Positions 63,630 through 64,000 of a stretch of DNA of 64,000 nucleotides are shown piece by piece. Under the pieces are notes generated by a model. It worked only from the letters and a program-made list of their open reading frames with translations. It made no database searches and was not told the DNA's origin. Source of the stretch: Salinivibrio kushneri (GTDB lineage Bacteria > Pseudomonadota > Gammaproteobacteria > Enterobacterales > Vibrionaceae); NCBI RefSeq assembly GCF_027286325.1, contig NZ_CP114588.1, positions 1,054,001 to 1,118,000 of the forward strand, in the 5' to 3' direction. How positions within the stretch are numbered: position 1 is the stretch's first letter; the number at the start of each line of letters is the position of its first letter. Made by a program: the position numbers and the translations under genes.

Positions 63630-64000
63630 ATGGATAGGCTTACGGCAATACGTAGTTTTGTAGAAGTGGCCAATTGCAAAAGCTTTACGCGGGCGGCCGA
63701 ACAACTCGGGCTAACGCGTTTGCAGGTTTCAAGGCATGTGCAAGAAGTCGAGCAATGGCTTTCGCAGCGTCTGTTGCATCGGACAACGCGTAAAGTCAGC
63801 TTAACGTATGCCGGTGAGCAAGCCTATGGTCATTGCCAGCGTATTTTGGACGAAGCGGCGGCGTTAACGTTGACGACTGGACGATTACACGGCGCCTTAA
63901 CCGGTCGTATTCGAGTCGCTGCGCCAATCGGGTTAGCACAAGGGATCCTTGTTGCGCCAGTAACGCAATTTACCGATGCGCATCCAGAGGTCGTGATTGA
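63630..64000 (+). CDS. LysR-family regulator, cut by the right edge
   Basis: The visible 123 codons hold the complete N-terminal HTH (DRLTAIRSFVEVANCKSFTR, AAEQLGLTRLQVSRHVQEVE, RLLHRTTRKVSLTYAGEQAY) and the beginning of the effector domain (GRIRVAAPIGLAQGILVAPV). This is the CrgA/DmlR-like subgroup by its RLLHRTTRKVSLT block. The 3' part is outside the window. It is divergent from the NAD(P)-binding oxidoreductase, a common LysR arrangement. Confidence 0.93.
   Translation, partial: MDRLTAIRSFVEVANCKSFTRAAEQLGLTRLQVSRHVQEVEQWLSQRLLHRTTRKVSLTYAGEQAYGHCQRILDEAAALTLTTGRLHGALTGRIRVAAPIGLAQGILVAPVTQFTDAHPEVVI

Overview
The window reads as a chromosomal segment of a marine or halophilic gammaproteobacterium of the family Vibrionaceae. 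The main reasons are a cassette array with attC sites, one of them close to the Vibrio cholerae repeat (VCR), an OmpU-like porin, and the gene order yciA-yciB ... trp ... rnm(yciV)-yciO-rluB ... yciK-sohB-topA. Salinivibrio or a close relative is my tentative genus guess; that part is inference.

Region 1 (1-5.94 kb) is the distal end of a chromosomal integron. It holds at least six plus-strand cassettes: three or four unknown proteins, a PD-(D/E)xK nuclease of the NucS/DUF91 type, a MerR regulator with its carboxymuconolactone-decarboxylase-like target, and a Nudix hydrolase. In every cassette but the last, the ORF stop TAA doubles as the start of the attC. The attC of cassette 4 is split by an IS110-family element of the IS1111 type, whose transposase is broken by an exact 17-bp tandem duplication. 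No integrase is visible; it should lie beyond the left edge.

Region 2 (5.9-18 kb) returns to backbone genes: DoxX-like, ASCH, an internally deleted GFA protein, a PhyH-type dioxygenase, a GAF-PAS-GGDEF cyclase, yciA, yciB, an NSS transporter, cardiolipin synthase, and a periplasmic-protein/GGDEF pair whose first gene is frameshifted at a G7 tract.

Region 3 (18-26.3 kb, minus strand) is a complete tryptophan operon: promoter with TrpR-like operator, 16-aa leader peptide with two adjacent Trp codons, attenuator, then a class I-beta DAHP synthase, trpE, trpG, trpD, trpCF, trpB and trpA. Placing a DAHP synthase first ties entry into the shikimate pathway to tryptophan control.

Region 4 (26.4-38.7 kb) holds rnm, yciO, rluB, then an AraC regulator and TonB-dependent siderophore receptor (Fur-box-like site) inserted before yciK, followed by sohB, topA and a radical SAM protein. 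Region 5 (38.7-50.9 kb) holds an RND efflux pair, a porin with an AT-rich upstream region, a lipoprotein, a MocR regulator divergent from a cyanide-insensitive-type bd oxidase (cioAB plus a 44-aa DUF2474 subunit), DUF805 and GrpB.

Region 6 (51-58.8 kb) is the most interesting: a three-gene cluster encoding a receiver-EAL protein, a 1594-residue hybrid histidine kinase with a canonical LOV photosensory motif followed by a FixL-like PAS, and a GAF plus degenerate GGDEF protein, with an HD-domain gene just behind. It looks like a blue-light (and perhaps redox or oxygen) input to c-di-GMP turnover. Region 7 (58.9-64 kb) holds tRNA-Leu(UAA), a LysR gene next to a YeiH/UPF0324 transporter, a small membrane protein, a CDF-like transporter, a decayed LD-carboxypeptidase fragment, an NAD(P)-binding protein and a divergent LysR gene cut by the right edge.
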